DNA of 64,000 nt. Origin: Artemia franciscana (lineage: Eukaryota > Arthropoda > Branchiopoda > Anostraca > Artemiidae). Each line of letters begins with the position of its first letter. Within the stretch, counting starts at the first letter, position 1. The translations under genes and the position numbers were made by a program. The stretch is from the NCBI RefSeq assembly GCF_032884065.1, contig NC_088865.1, positions 48,934,176 to 48,998,175 of the forward strand. The letters run 5' to 3'. Shown one piece after another: positions 36,841-48,612 of this stretch. The notes beneath the pieces are model-generated. The model was not told the DNA's origin and did not search any database. It worked only from the letters and a program-made list of their open reading frames with translations.

Positions 36841-38228
36841 ATGTCCCGGCTGAATTATCCGGGGCTATTTTCGCGCAATTTGATTTCCGAGAAAGATTCC
36901 ACGGAAGGGGGGATTTCTGGAATGATGGAAAAACCGATTACAAATTTAAGTGTTTTTAAAGTGAAAGTAACCTAAGAAAAATTTTAAAGCTGAATCGTCC
37001 GCAAGAAATTTTAGGGGGGGGATCTTCAGAAGATGGAACTGTCTGATGAATTTGACAGGGGGTGCACTTTCCGTTGGATAAAATTTCCACGGTGGTGGGA
37101 GTATTGGGGGGGGGCTTCTGAACTACTTTGGTTCTCTAGTCATACAAATTTAAACTGTATGTGTCATTTCAATTCAATTAAGGTGAAACATACCAACCTT
37201 TCAGCTAAAAGGTTTGCAGGGAGATGAATGATAAAGGGCCATAGGCTACTTAGTACTTTCAGCTTGTCTTTCCACCAAATTAGGGACGCCAAAATGTGAC
37301 TGAGGGGAATGGTACCCCTGGCGAACAAGATGACTTTGACAGAAATTAGAAAATGAAAGGTATTTCCATTCGAACCTTGTTTTAAAAAAAAAAATATTCT
37401 GGCAGCACTTTTCTGGCATCATTTATGCACTAAATCAGGAATTATTCACCAAATTCTCCGAACTAAAAAAGTAGCATATTGGAGGTAGCACCACTTTCAA
37501 ACTGAAAAGAAGCTGAAAAACTGCAACAACTCACTTCAAGCTGTTGTCAGTGAGATAAAGCTTGATCACAGATATAACAAATGAATCAACAGTCAAAGCG
37601 ATTATGCAGGGAAGTAACCATAATCAAACATCTTTGGTAATAAAGCATTCTTTTTATGTTCACCCGACTTTCCCAATTTATTTATAGCTAATCAGAGGTT
37701 GGAAAAAACAAACCCTGGATAAAATTATTAGTTGAGACAAACCTAAAACCCACATTATAGGGATAGTGTAAAAGAGCAAGGGTTTATACCTTTGGCAGTC
37801 AATAGATTCACATCACTGTCAGTAAAAACTGCACCCAAGTTAAGGGAACAGCCTTACGGTTGAAATATCCCTTATTGGTTCAACTCAGATGAAAATAAAA
37901 CCCTATGCTAAGACAGATAATAGTTTCATAAAGGATGAAGAGATTGCTTCGTTACTTTAAGTACGAAAGAGAAGGAAGTGGCAGCTTGAAGGCCTCCCTA
38001 GATCTAAACTTGGGTGCTGTTACAGTTTAAGGCGAATCGCCACTTTGGCCTGCATCTGAAAGTAGTTTTACTTCACTGGCAAAAAATTAATGACCTTATT
38101 CTAGATAATTTAGTAAATGTTGGCTGAATTGGTGTCTTTATATTGAAAATGTCTGGAGTCAGAGTCGGTTATACAACTGGCTCCACAGCCCTGAAGGAGA
38201 GTAGTGTCAAAGATCAGCAATTTACATC

Positions 38229-39113
38229 ATTGGCTTTTTGCCAACTTGGAGAGTTGTTCAGCAAGGGGGGAAAACTTTTAATACTTGATTTCCAGGCTAA
38301 ATTACCCTGCAAATGTGTTCAAACTCCCGTCTCCATCCATCCTACCTTCCACCCTAAGCTTCCTCCTTCAACTTTGAACACTAATTTTTCAAACTAAGTC
38401 AATATATGCATTATACCAAATTTGCAAACAATTTTATGGTTTTTATACTACCGAGATACAATATATATTTAAAATGGGTACAAACCTGACATTGGCTTTT
38501 TGCCAACTTGGAGAGTTGTTCAGCAAGGGGGGAAAACTTTTAATACTTGATTTCCAGGCTAAATTACCCTGCAAATGTGTTCAAACTCCCACCTCCACCC
38601 ATCCTACCTTCCACCCTAAGCTTCCTCCTTCAACTTTGAACACTAATTTTTCAAACTAAGTCAATATACGCATTATACCAAATTTGCAAACAATTTTATG
38701 GTTTTTATACTACCGAGATACAATATATATTTAAAATAACAGAAATACTAAACTGTTTTATCTCACATATTAATAGTATTTAAAATGAGTACAAACCTGA
38801 CATTGGCTTTTTGCCAACTTGGAGAGTTGTTCAGCAAGGGGGGAAAACTTTTAATACTTGATTTCCAGGCTAAATTACCCTGCAAATGTGTTTTCAAACT
38901 CCCATCTCCACCCATCCTACCTTCCACCCTAAGCTTCCTCCTTCAACTTTGAACACTAATTTTTCAAACTAAGTCAATATATGCATTATACCAGATATGC
39001 AAACAATTTTACGGTTTTTATACTACCGAGATACAATATATATTTAAAATAACAGAAATACTAAACTGTTTTATCTCACATATTAATAGTATTTAAAATG
39101 GGTACAAACCTGA
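38229..39113. repeat. three-copy tandem array, units 261/311/311 bp
   Basis: Units start ATTGGCTTTTTGCCAACTTG at about 38230, 38491 and 38802. The first unit lacks a segment of about 50 bp (AATAACAGAAATACTAAACT onward) that ends the other two. The units are nearly identical, so expansion is recent. Each contains an open frame of about 55 codons because the units are so alike; there is no sign of coding selection. Confidence 0.9.
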
Positions 39114-40249
39114 CAAAAAAAAGGAGCTAATACCTGAAAATATCATTCCTCTCGACTTACTATTTCCTTTAAAATATAAAAAAAGAATATTATGATATAA
39201 TATTACCCATATAAAGAATTTTATATGGCCTATAAAAAGGCCATTCTTTTGCTCATCATTGTGCTAAGATCTTACATCTTTCAACAAAGAATGCATAAAA
39301 GTGAAATCTTAGGACTAGGACCTTACTTGTTATGATATTCTTTTACAAACGTCGTTCATCATCCTGCTCTGATCAGCGTTCTAAGAACAGTGATGAGTAT
39401 ATCATCAAAGTTCTCTTATCATTATTCTATGTGACAGAAAAGTGGAATTTTTTACACTTTTTGCTAACATCAGTAAGCTATGAGATCTTAGAACAAAAAT
39501 GAACTAAAGAACAATAATCAGTACAGAAAGATGCTTGGCCCTAAACTGGCAAGTACGCAGGGGGGGGGGGCCTTTGGGCCCTCCTCCCCCCGAAATTTTG
39601 TGAAATGTTCAATTTCCCCATGGTTTCTTGGGAATTCTGGCAAAAGTAGGACATTTACTAAGAATCTAGATACATGTGTGAAGCCTTTTTTGGGGAATTT
39701 TACAGAATGCAATTATCCGGTCAAGTCCCTGCCCAATTATTAACCCATTTTCTGTCTAACTTTTTACCCTCTTTGAAGTAATTAGCAATTGTACTGTTAT
39801 TTTTTTTGTAAAGAGAGTTTGCTTTCCACAGCAAAATAGAATTATTCTTGATATTATGGCGATTTCAGGATAAAGTACAGCTTTTAATGGATCAATTTTG
39901 GAAACTATCATTTTTTATTAAAATTTACGTTTTTGCAATAGAAGAACTACCCCATAGCACCCATATTGTACTGTTAACCCTAAAATTTCCCTTTCAGTGG
40001 AATATAATAGATTAATCACTGGTTCTAAATCGCTATGGACATAACCCGAGCCTAAAACATACTTTTGAGGCTTCAGTCTTCTTTCCCCCATCCGCTACAA
40101 CACTATAGATTAAAGTTAATCTGTATTCTCCGATATACGGGCTTTTTGCATTACTAAATTAAAAAAAAGTGTTACTTTATACCTGCTGTTTCGAAGGTTT
40201 TGCCCCCCCCCCCCCGAAAAAAATTTCTTCATACGTGCCTGGCCCTAAA

Positions 40250-42690
40250 GAAAGCACAGATGGGAAATATCATTTATTTGGTTCAAGCACTTGTAATAAA
40301 ATGTCTAGTGTAAGGCAAAAGCGAGCAGAGCATAACAGGCAAGATTACAAGCAATAGTTAGAGATGATAACAAGCAAGAGAGAGACGGAGTTTGAGAAAG
40401 AGAGTATTATTACAAGCAGCAATTAGAATTAATTCATAAGGATTAAATTGATGAATTTACTACATATTTCCTCTTTCAGATATGTAATATTAATACTCTG
40501 AGATAACATCAAAATCATTATCACTTATGATGGATATAGTAAACAACTTTCGCTTTATTAATTGCTCTTTCATCATTTCTATTCACTGTTGCAACTATTA
40601 TTATAATATCTGCTTAATTCACAAGTCTAAAGACCCAAACGTCCTAACTTGTCTCTCACTGAAAAGTTAATCAGGGTCATGGACATTGTGAGATCCTCTA
40701 CTTGACAGATGAATTCTACTATACGTATAGACTGATCCATCTTCTGAGCACACTGTGTAGAATATGGGCTTTTCATACTTAACTATATTGGTAGCCTAGA
40801 CCAAGGTCATCCAAGTTCTGCTTTTAATGTGTAATAATGTGGCCAGTTGTGCCTCTGGTCGTAGTTTGGATGATGGATAACAATATAGCTTTTGAGAAAA
40901 TATTTTTTTTTTACTCTCTATTGCATGATTCACACTTGTAACACTTTCTTTTTTGGGTGTTTATCTGGAATTGATGGGCAAAATTGACTCGAAGTGTCTA
41001 CTCAACAGCAGATAAGCTGCAGAGGCTATGGTATCAACTGGATTCCAATATTCCAGAAGGGCTAAAAAGGATTGTTCTTACTACATCTTCTGTTTTTCAG
41101 GATGTTTCTTTGCAAGTTTGAACAGACCTGGATTTACCAACAGGCCCACTAGGCCCAGGCCTAGGGGCGTACAATGCCAGGGGGATGCAATAAATTATCA
41201 CTGAGTGATTTTGTTCTTGACAAGAACTGGACTGATGTGATTTATCGTCAAAGTGCCAAGTGCGCTCTGCTACCATAATGCCTATTCACAGAAAAGTGAT
41301 TTGAAAACATCACAGGAATTCCATGGCCAGTTATAAACTGTCAGATGTCCCCCAAGAATGATAGCTGAGAGTTAGGTATCACCTATCTCTTTCATTACTT
41401 CTGGCTCCTCAGTTGCGTTCTGTTCATTGCTTGCACTATCCCCGAACTTTCGAAAAACCCCATTTTTTTCAAAAACGGAGCAGCAAAAACACTTGGGCCT
41501 AAAAGCATTAAATCCGGCTCTGAGTTTCAGCAGTTTGCTAAGCATGAATTTGATTTGGGGTAATGTGGGTCTGAGGTGATATGAAGGGTTCCTGCTTGTT
41601 TGCAAAGTCATTGAAATCATGGGACCGAAATTATAGGCATTAGCTGTTTGGGAATACCATGCCTACTATTAGCTGCCTTCAGATTGGATATCATACTAGC
41701 TGATTTTTATCAACTTCTTTACCTTAAAGAACCCTATAGTAGTAGAAAATAACTAAGCATGAGGATCCCAGGAATCAAGTAGCTGACAAACTATAAAATG
41801 TTAATGATAATGAGTGGCTCTTTCTGATTTGTAGGCATTTTTTAGGATAAGGTTTGCAGTTATCAACTAGTTTGTTGATAACTCTGCTGATTCCTGGCAA
41901 GAATACAATAGTAGGTGCCCTTTCCTTATGTTTTTCCAGCATCTAAATAGACCAAATGGAGCTGAGCTACTGTTTGTTGATGAAGTTGTGCTGATATGAA
42001 GACTTTGTTGCCATGCACAGATAATTTGTCTAGGAAACTAGTCCACAGTAGATGCTTGGCAGTCCTTCCGAAATGGACTTTCTCCTTATTTCAGAAGTAT
42101 CATCACCAAATTTTGGTACAGGGCAATGAGGTCTCCTGATGCATTTGCTGAGGACCAATTGAAATAAAAACTAACCCTTTTTTCTGTAATATGACCATAG
42201 AATTTGACCAATTAGTTAGGATGTTTACTTCCTTTATGATTTTTAGGTTTCAAGTCTTTCAGGCTCTTCCCTTAATTTGTCCATGTAGCAAAGGGAGTTC
42301 TGCTGAGGCATCAATTCGTCTTTAAAATATTTTTTATAAGCTTGGAATATTACCAATTCCAAAGAACAAGCCTTTTATGTGTATCAATAGTGCTTGTGGT
42401 TGTTGAGCATACCATCAGAAGTGGATCTTGATCCTACTTCTGACACCATGAAAAGAAAGCAGACATAAGTATATCTCATTCATTTGACCTGAGTACCTGC
42501 AACAAAATGTCAAGTGTAAGGCACAAGCAAAGCATAACAGGCAAGATTTAGAGCAATAGTCATATATGAGAACAAGCAAGCAAGAGAGAGATTAAAAGTA
42601 AATGGAGAGAGAAAGAGAGCAATATTATAAGCAGTTCAAAAAAAATAAAATGGTGAACTTACTGCATCTTCCTTTTCAAATATTTTTGCT
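40250..42690 (-). mobile_element. Ty3/gypsy LTR retrotransposon relic
   Basis: Similar long terminal repeats lie at about 40250-40480 and 42449-42690. Just inside the right one, the minus strand reads TGGTGTCAGAAGTAGGAT (42448-42431), which resembles a tRNA-Leu primer-binding site. In between, broken minus-strand frames resemble gypsy integrase: an HGNKVFISAQLHQQTVAQLH stretch (about 42030-41955), then a zinc-binding-like and core region, and a DFNDFA-like segment (about 41610-41370) matching the family's EF.DFAK block. Protease and most reverse transcriptase are missing, and stops are frequent. It is a dead copy. Confidence 0.7.
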
Positions 42691-42744
42691 TTTTTTAAAT
42701 TTTACTTTAGGGGCTGTAAAAAACACCCCTTTGGATAAAACTTA

Positions 42745-42900
42745 TTCATTTGACCAAATAGCCTGCAACAAACTATTTAGTGTAAGTCAAAGTCAAAACA
42801 AAGCATAAATTTACAAGCAACAGTCACACATGAGAACAGGCAAAAAAAAGAGTGAAGATTATTACTGGAAGCAGCATTTAGGAATATTTGTATTGATTGA
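42745..42900 (-). repeat. additional gypsy LTR fragment
   Basis: Resembles both long terminal repeats of the neighbouring relic: CATTTGACCAAATAGCCTGC, TTTAGTGTAAGTCAAAGTC, ACACATGAGAACAGGCAAA, AGATTATTACTGGAAGCAGC. It is probably a partial solo LTR or a duplicated end. Confidence 0.55.
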
Positions 42901-43879
42901 ATTGCTGAATTAGCTTTAAGAGTCATTCCAGATTCCAGGAAGCAATTGTTTACCTAAATAGAAAGCAGATAAAATGCAATTTCATCCAAATTTTTAGGAG
43001 CAAAACAATTGCTATTTGGATAAATTGTATTCAATATCAGAAAGAAGATATTTGAGCTACTGTATTACAACAGTTACCAGCTTCTAAAAACACAGATTTA
43101 CTTTAAAACCAGATAGTTTTAATTGCAGTCTAAAAAATTTCAATGTAGATATACTATTGAAAGGTATATGCACTGAAAATTTACAGTTTTTTATGGACAC
43201 AGCATAATATAGTAGAGGAGTCTATGCTCTGTTCTGAACTAAACCTTATGCTAAAAAAAATCTTACTTCACTACATTTGGGAAATTCCTAATTATTGGAT
43301 TTCCAGAGCTGCTTCTAGTTCAACTGCATCACAGTCACCCCTTTTCCTCTCCAATGCCTTAACACAGCCCCAGGCTACACACAAAAGTTTCTGGTTTTTT
43401 TACTTTTAAATTGGCATAATGAACCAACAGTCCATGAGAAACAAATCAATGGCTATCTGGACCCAAGATTATTTTTCTAAACTATAAGAACAAAATATGA
43501 ATATGGTTCAAAACCCATTCATGGATCTGTGATGGATGTGCTGCTAAAATGATTTTGTGATAAATTTGTCTAGCTACTTTGAAGCTGAAAACATTACAAC
43601 CATTGATGGTTTGATCATTGCTTACATTAAATAAAGCTAAACCAAAACACAAGTCCAAGTTTTGTATTTGTTTGTGGAATTCTTTAGAGACCAAATGATG
43701 CCCTATAGAAGGCTAAAACAAATTTATTTGGAAACTGTGGAGGAGCAATACAATTTTACTACACAGGTGGCAACATATAACACTTGCATAGTTGACAACG
43801 TCTTTGTAGGTTTTTATTGGGTTTTGCACCACAGTTTGTCAGCATTGAAGATTATGATGGCTCTGTTCTTCTAATGTAG

Positions 43880-44410
43880 TATATCTTTCTTCTTCACTTC
43901 TATTTTTGACTTGTTCTGATTCCCACTGTTGCTTGTCTTCTAACAATACAATTGTTTGTTTTTCACTTTAATTTTTGATACATTCTGACACTTTTGCATT
44001 TCAGCTATCTCTACTCTTTTTTGTTCTTCATTTTTATTATTGACATGTTCTGATTCCTGCTGTTGTTTGTAATTCTCACTGTCATGTATCTTCTAAATGC
44101 ATATTTCTTTGATCTCACCATTGTATATCTTCTAACCACATATTTCTTTGTTCTTTATTTTTCCTTTTGATTTGTTCTGATATTGTTGCATGTCTTGTAA
44201 CCACATATTTTTTAGTTCTTCACTTTTGTTTTTGAATCATTGTAAATCTTGCTGCAACTTATCTTTTAACTGCATATTTCTTTCTTCTTCAGTTCTGTTT
44301 TTAATCATTGTAATTGTTGTTTTTGCAAGTATTCTGACTACATATTGTTTTGTTCTTCATTTTTGTTTATCATTGCTTCAGATATTTTTTCAATGTCCTT
44401 TGCCTTAGCT
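43880..44410. repeat. degenerate tandem array, units about 70-80 bp
   Basis: Repeated segments of the form CATATTTCTTTGTTCTTCA, TTTTGTTTTTGA, TTGTTCTGATTC, CTGTTG and TCTTCTAAC recur at least six times with heavy decay. It is T-rich on the plus strand with no conserved frame. Confidence 0.65.
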
Positions 44411-44744
44411 GCTTAGACTGAACTTGTCATGTTTGATGGTTTTGGTTGTTCATTTTCACCCATGCATTTACAATTCTTGGGTCATTCTCTTGATCTTGTC
44501 TAATTTGATGGTCAAGTTTGTTCATTTTGACCATTAATTTTTGTCCTCTTTGATTCTTTTTTGTCCTCATTTTGAGCAAATGTTAATTATATTTTGTCAT
44601 CTAGATATTATGAAATTGCTGAAAATCATCAAATATGAATACACAAATCTACATATTTCTATGTTTTTGTTCTGTAAATTCTTCTAAAACTGTTCTAAAT
44701 CTAATTTCTTTGGGTTTTCACTTTCAATCAACATAGCTGCTAAA

Positions 44745-44850
44745 ATAATTAATCTGTTGTTGATTAATTAATCAGATATTAATCAAATAATTAATTAATC
44801 AAATAATTAATCAGATTAAACTATCTGATTCATTGTTGATATCAGATAGT
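44745..44850. repeat. AT-rich palindromic cluster
   Basis: Overlapping palindromes of ATTAATTAAT and TTAATCAGAT, followed by the inverted pair AACTATCTGAT and ATCAGATAGTTT. Its function is unknown. Confidence 0.7.
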
Positions 44851-45291
44851 TTTTTTTTATTTGATTTAGCCTGGAAAATGATCTTTCCCCTGAAGTAAAC
44901 TTACTGGAATTGTTAAAAATATTTCACAATTTCAAGAAACAAATTTTGATTTTGATGGCAGTGCAGAATCCTTTCAAATGTTTGGCCCAATTGTTCCAAT
45001 TGCCCTTTATCCAGCCCTGATACATTAGGGTCTATCATCACAATTGTTCTAACTTTTCAGCAATGGCTGTTTCATAATGGCAATTAAAAAAAAATCAGAA
45101 AATTCAATGCATAAGACCATTGAAAAAGTGTTGAATGGGTTATCAATTGTGTACTACTCCTTTGAGTAATATTCTAGATGAAAGGTTTTTGCTATCTAAA
45201 AGGGTAGTTGCACTGGTTGTAACCTATGTAAGTTTCAGCAACGTTTTCAGAGTCTAAACAAAGCTCCAGAGAAGTCTTTTGGGTAAATTTT

Positions 45292-45589
45292 TTGTTGTTC
45301 ATATTATTGACTTAAAAATAAAGTGAACATACCACTCAATGCCTTTTTTAAGCTTTTAATGAACATAATAATCACTTCTATTGCAAATTCAAATCTACGC
45401 TCTTTTTGAACTCTTGAATATTTTGGGTATAAAAAAGGCTTGGGTTCAAACTTGAAACAAACAACTTAACTTAACCTTTAAAACAAACAAAATTTGCAAT
45501 AGAAGTGATTATTATATTTGTAAAGAGTTTAAAAAAAGGCATTGGGTGGTATATTCACTTTATTTGTAAGTAAATAATATGAACAACAA
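45292..45589. mobile_element. family-F inverted-repeat element, 298 bp
   Basis: The left end TTGTTGTTCATATTATTGAC pairs with the right end at 45589. Inward the arms share AATAAAGTGAACATACCACT and AATCACTTCTATTGCAAAT with their reverse complements, giving arms of about 110 bp. It is the same family as 46016-47029. It is non-coding and MITE-like. Confidence 0.8.
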
Positions 45590-46015
45590 TAAATTTGCCA
45601 TCTTTTGAAGTATCTCTATCAATATTTTCCTCCTACAAAGGTAGTTTCCTCCTACAATGGGCACTGACCTTTGGAGAACTTTTTTAGGTGAAACTTTCAG
45701 AAATAAGTATAGGCTACAGCACACACAAGTTTTAAAGAACATGCTTTGAGCTTCATCTGCTAAATCTAGAGTTAAGAGGGTTTTAAAATTTAATACATTA
45801 AATCTTAAATTTTCAAAAAAAAATTCAGTTTGGGAGAGCAATTGTTCTGAAGAAAACATTAGGCCTATAACAAACCAGCTTATTTTACCCAAAAGAGTTT
45901 TTAGAAAGAACTGTCCATGTAATTTTCTAAGGTTTAGAATGGGTAGAACAATAGAGATAGGAGCTTTAAAACTTCCTTATGGCATAGTCTTGATGTATAT
46001 ACCAAAGTTCATATT

Positions 46016-47029
46016 ATTGACTTACCAATAAAGTGAATATACCACTCAATGGTTTTTTTTATGCTCTTTACAAATATAATAATCTCTTCTATTGCAAATT
46101 CAAATTTAAGCACTTTTTGAGCTCTTAAAAATTATGAATTTTCAATTAAAGTATGAGTTATAGGTTGTTTTCTGACAAAATAATACAATATTTTCTCAGT
46201 GCTGTTTTCTTGGTTGTTTTCAACAAAATAATACTACATTTTCTTAGTGCCAAAATTATTTATAATAAGGTTAGTTTAGGTCAGAAAGTGCTTAAATTTG
46301 AATTAGCAATAAAAACAATTAGGTAAAATTCTAGTTAATTGACTTCTTGCTATCTTGGAAAGGGTTTAGGTTAGGAAAATAAAACTTTCAGGGATGGGTC
46401 TACAGGCTAAAGTATGTCCCAGGAAGGTATTTTAAAGTACCCACCTCCACTCCTTCTCCCTCTAGAGGGCCCTGAAATTTGCCTTCATGACAGGTCATTA
46501 CCTATTGAAATTTTGACAAAACAACATTTTACCTTAATTTTCAGTTACTAGTTGCTTTTTCTCTGCCTTTAGTTCAGAAAGTGCAATTCCTGTTATTTGA
46601 GTAGAATTTTGAGCCATATCAATGTTTTTTTTCTTCAAAATTTAGGAAATGCATTTGCATATCTTTAAAACCTTATAAAATGGAATTGAGCAAAGATATG
46701 AAGCTGAAAACAATTTTGTTGTACTTCAATTAAGCAGAAGATCTATTTTGCAAGGTTTCACTTTTATAACACACATATTTTTAAATGTCATCAAAGGCCA
46801 GGGCCCTTGAGGGAGAAGGAGTGGATGTAGATACTTCAAAATACCTTCCCAGGACATACTTTAGCCTGTAGACCCATCACTGAAAGTTCCATTTTCCTAA
46901 CCTAAACCCTTTCTGAGATAGCAAGAAGTCAATTAAATAGAATTTTACCAACAATTATTATATTCATAGAGCACAAAAAAGGACATCAATTGGTATGTTC
47001 ACTTTATTGGTAAGTCAACAATATGAGCT
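46016..47029. mobile_element. family-F element interrupted by a family-E insertion
   Basis: The left end AGTTCATATTATTGACTTAC pairs with the right end GTAAGTCAACAATATGAGCT. When the family-E element (46322-46949) and one copy of its 8-bp duplication are skipped, the right arm reads continuously and matches the right arm of 45292-45589. The family-F element was therefore in place first. Confidence 0.85.
46322..46949. mobile_element. family-E DNA transposon, 628 bp, nested, with 8-bp target duplication
   Basis: A second full copy of the 22290-22925 element in the same orientation, with GGTAAAATTC at one end and GAATTTTACC at the other. The flanking duplication AACAATTA is perfect (46314-46321 and 46950-46957). 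All five CpG sites of the other copy are TG or CA here, and I see no CpG in this copy at all. It is non-autonomous. Confidence 0.92.
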
Positions 47030-47779
47030 GTGATATATTTACCTAGTTCTTATTTTTCTTATCATAGTTCTTTTGGCTCTGAAATCATTCCTGGAAGTTT
47101 AATTGTCCAACTGAACTTGGCTATTTTCTAACATAACAATGAGCCTCTCTTATAAAACTTTGCCAGAAACTGTGCTGGAAAACAACTGTTTACTTGAGGG
47201 TTCCCAAAAGTTTCATTGGAAGAGCCTAGGCCTAATAGCCTACAAACCTAACCAAGCCTATGGTTCAACAGGCTAGCTTTGGTGTATTCTGATGAAATCC
47301 AATTTTTTATTTATGCCTACCCAGACAATAGGATATGCTCAACCTAAGCTAGAGAAATCAAATCCTCTTCACTTAGTGACATTCTTTTTTCAAAACCTTT
47401 AGCATAGGCTGTGCTATCATAGTCACATAATAAATGAGATCATAGGCCTAAGCTATATTAAGTATAGTCTTTAATTAGAAGGCAATAAGACACGTTGGTG
47501 AAGTACAGGCCACTTCACCAAAAGACCATTAGTCTATAAATAGGCCTAAAATACAAATCAGAGAAAAAATACAAGTCTATAAATAGCATTTAACAGCATA
47601 AAAGCCAATCCATTGAAATAACAATGAGAAACTCACCAATCAAAAATTAATTACTCCCCAATAAATTCCTATTAAAAATTCAAATGTTTAGCCAAAACAA
47701 TTTAAGACACTTGTTGATGATTTGATGATACAGTACTCTTTCTTGTTCATAGGCTAGCCAGAAGCACCGTAGGTGGCGA

Positions 47780-47990
47780 ATTCAAATTTTTTTGTAGATC
47801 TTCACCTTTGGAAAGAAGTTGCCGCGGCTCTCAACACGAACAACTGATTAATACCACATTGCCATCTATAATTTTCAAGCTGGCAAGACTTTTATCTATA
47901 TCTAATGAAGCGCACATTATAAGGATCAGAAGTGTCAGTTGAAGGGGGAGGCAGGGATAAATTGTGATTGGGCACAGCAATTGAAAGGGT
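47780..47990 (-). promoter_or_regulatory. candidate transcription start region at a CpG boundary
   Basis: CpG returns abruptly here (GGTGGCGAATTC, GCCGCGGC, ACACGAAC, GCGCAC) at the right edge of the CpG-free block. On the minus strand a splice donor-like CAAAG/GTGAAG lies with G at 47805. The pattern resembles the unmethylated start of a body-methylated gene running leftward. No coding exon is recognised, so this is an inference from base composition. Confidence 0.25.
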
Positions 47991-48529
47991 TCCGCATTAC
48001 GATCAAAGTGAACAAAAAGAATTTTGAATTTTCAAGCAATTTTTTTATGATAAGGGATAAATTATGAATTATTCAAATAATTGAAAATGTATTTATTTTA
48101 AGTTTGCATCGCTGGATGAGGTTTATTAATGTCTTTATTATTATTTAATATATAATTTACAATACAGAAAACTGATATCCGTAAAATTTCCTATTAAATT
48201 TATTATATTTAGTCAGGATAGTCCATTACAAGAGAGATTTTGCACTACGTGCGTGAACTACTTTACGGACGTAAACTACTATGCAGGTATATCATATTTA
48301 GATATTTAATATATAAAAGGATTCCGTAAAAAAAAAATCCATTCGAGCCCCGCACCTGTTCGATCTGACATGGAGGGAGGTTACTTGTTCCCCTAGATTT
48401 CCAAATATACTTCATTTATTCCATTCAGTATTTCAATTGAAAAAAAAAACGAGAGGACACTATAATTCCCCCCCCCCCCTATATTTTCAAAAATACATTT
48501 TATCTCTCACTTCTATATTTTATGAATTG

Positions 48530-48612
48530 GTACTACTACTACTATTGCTAACAACTCATCACAGCACCAAGCCTCCGGAGGCCAACACAGCTACGCACAC
48601 TCCTCTTCCTTC
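48530..48612 (-). mobile_element. LINE 3' end, severely 5'-truncated
   Basis: Nearly identical to the 3' end of the 19855-20254 LINE: ACTACTACTA, ACAACTCATCACAGCACCAA, GAGGCCAACACAGCTACGCA. The triplet tail lies at the left end, so the element reads on the minus strand. Only about 80 bp remain, as expected when target-primed insertion stops early. Confidence 0.8.

Larger units (their letters stand above)
41680..47765. other. CpG-depleted block
   Basis: Reading line by line I count about six CpG in 6 kb; base composition would predict well over a hundred. To the left (for example 41370-41640) and to the right (from 47768) CpG is ordinary. The left edge falls inside the gypsy relic and the right edge is abrupt. 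The family-E copy here has TG or CA at every CpG site of its 22.3-kb relative. This is the expected result of long-term germline cytosine methylation. Confidence 0.85.

Noticed and set aside
38143-38659. Repeated open frames containing FCQLGELFSKGGKLLILDFQ
   Set aside because: They recur because the tandem units are nearly identical. The units have different lengths and there is no similarity to known proteins.
43482-43694. Minus-strand frame of 70 codons in the CpG-free block as an exon of the predicted gene
   Set aside because: No conserved motif, no convincing splice sites at its ends, and its length is expected by chance in AT-rich DNA.
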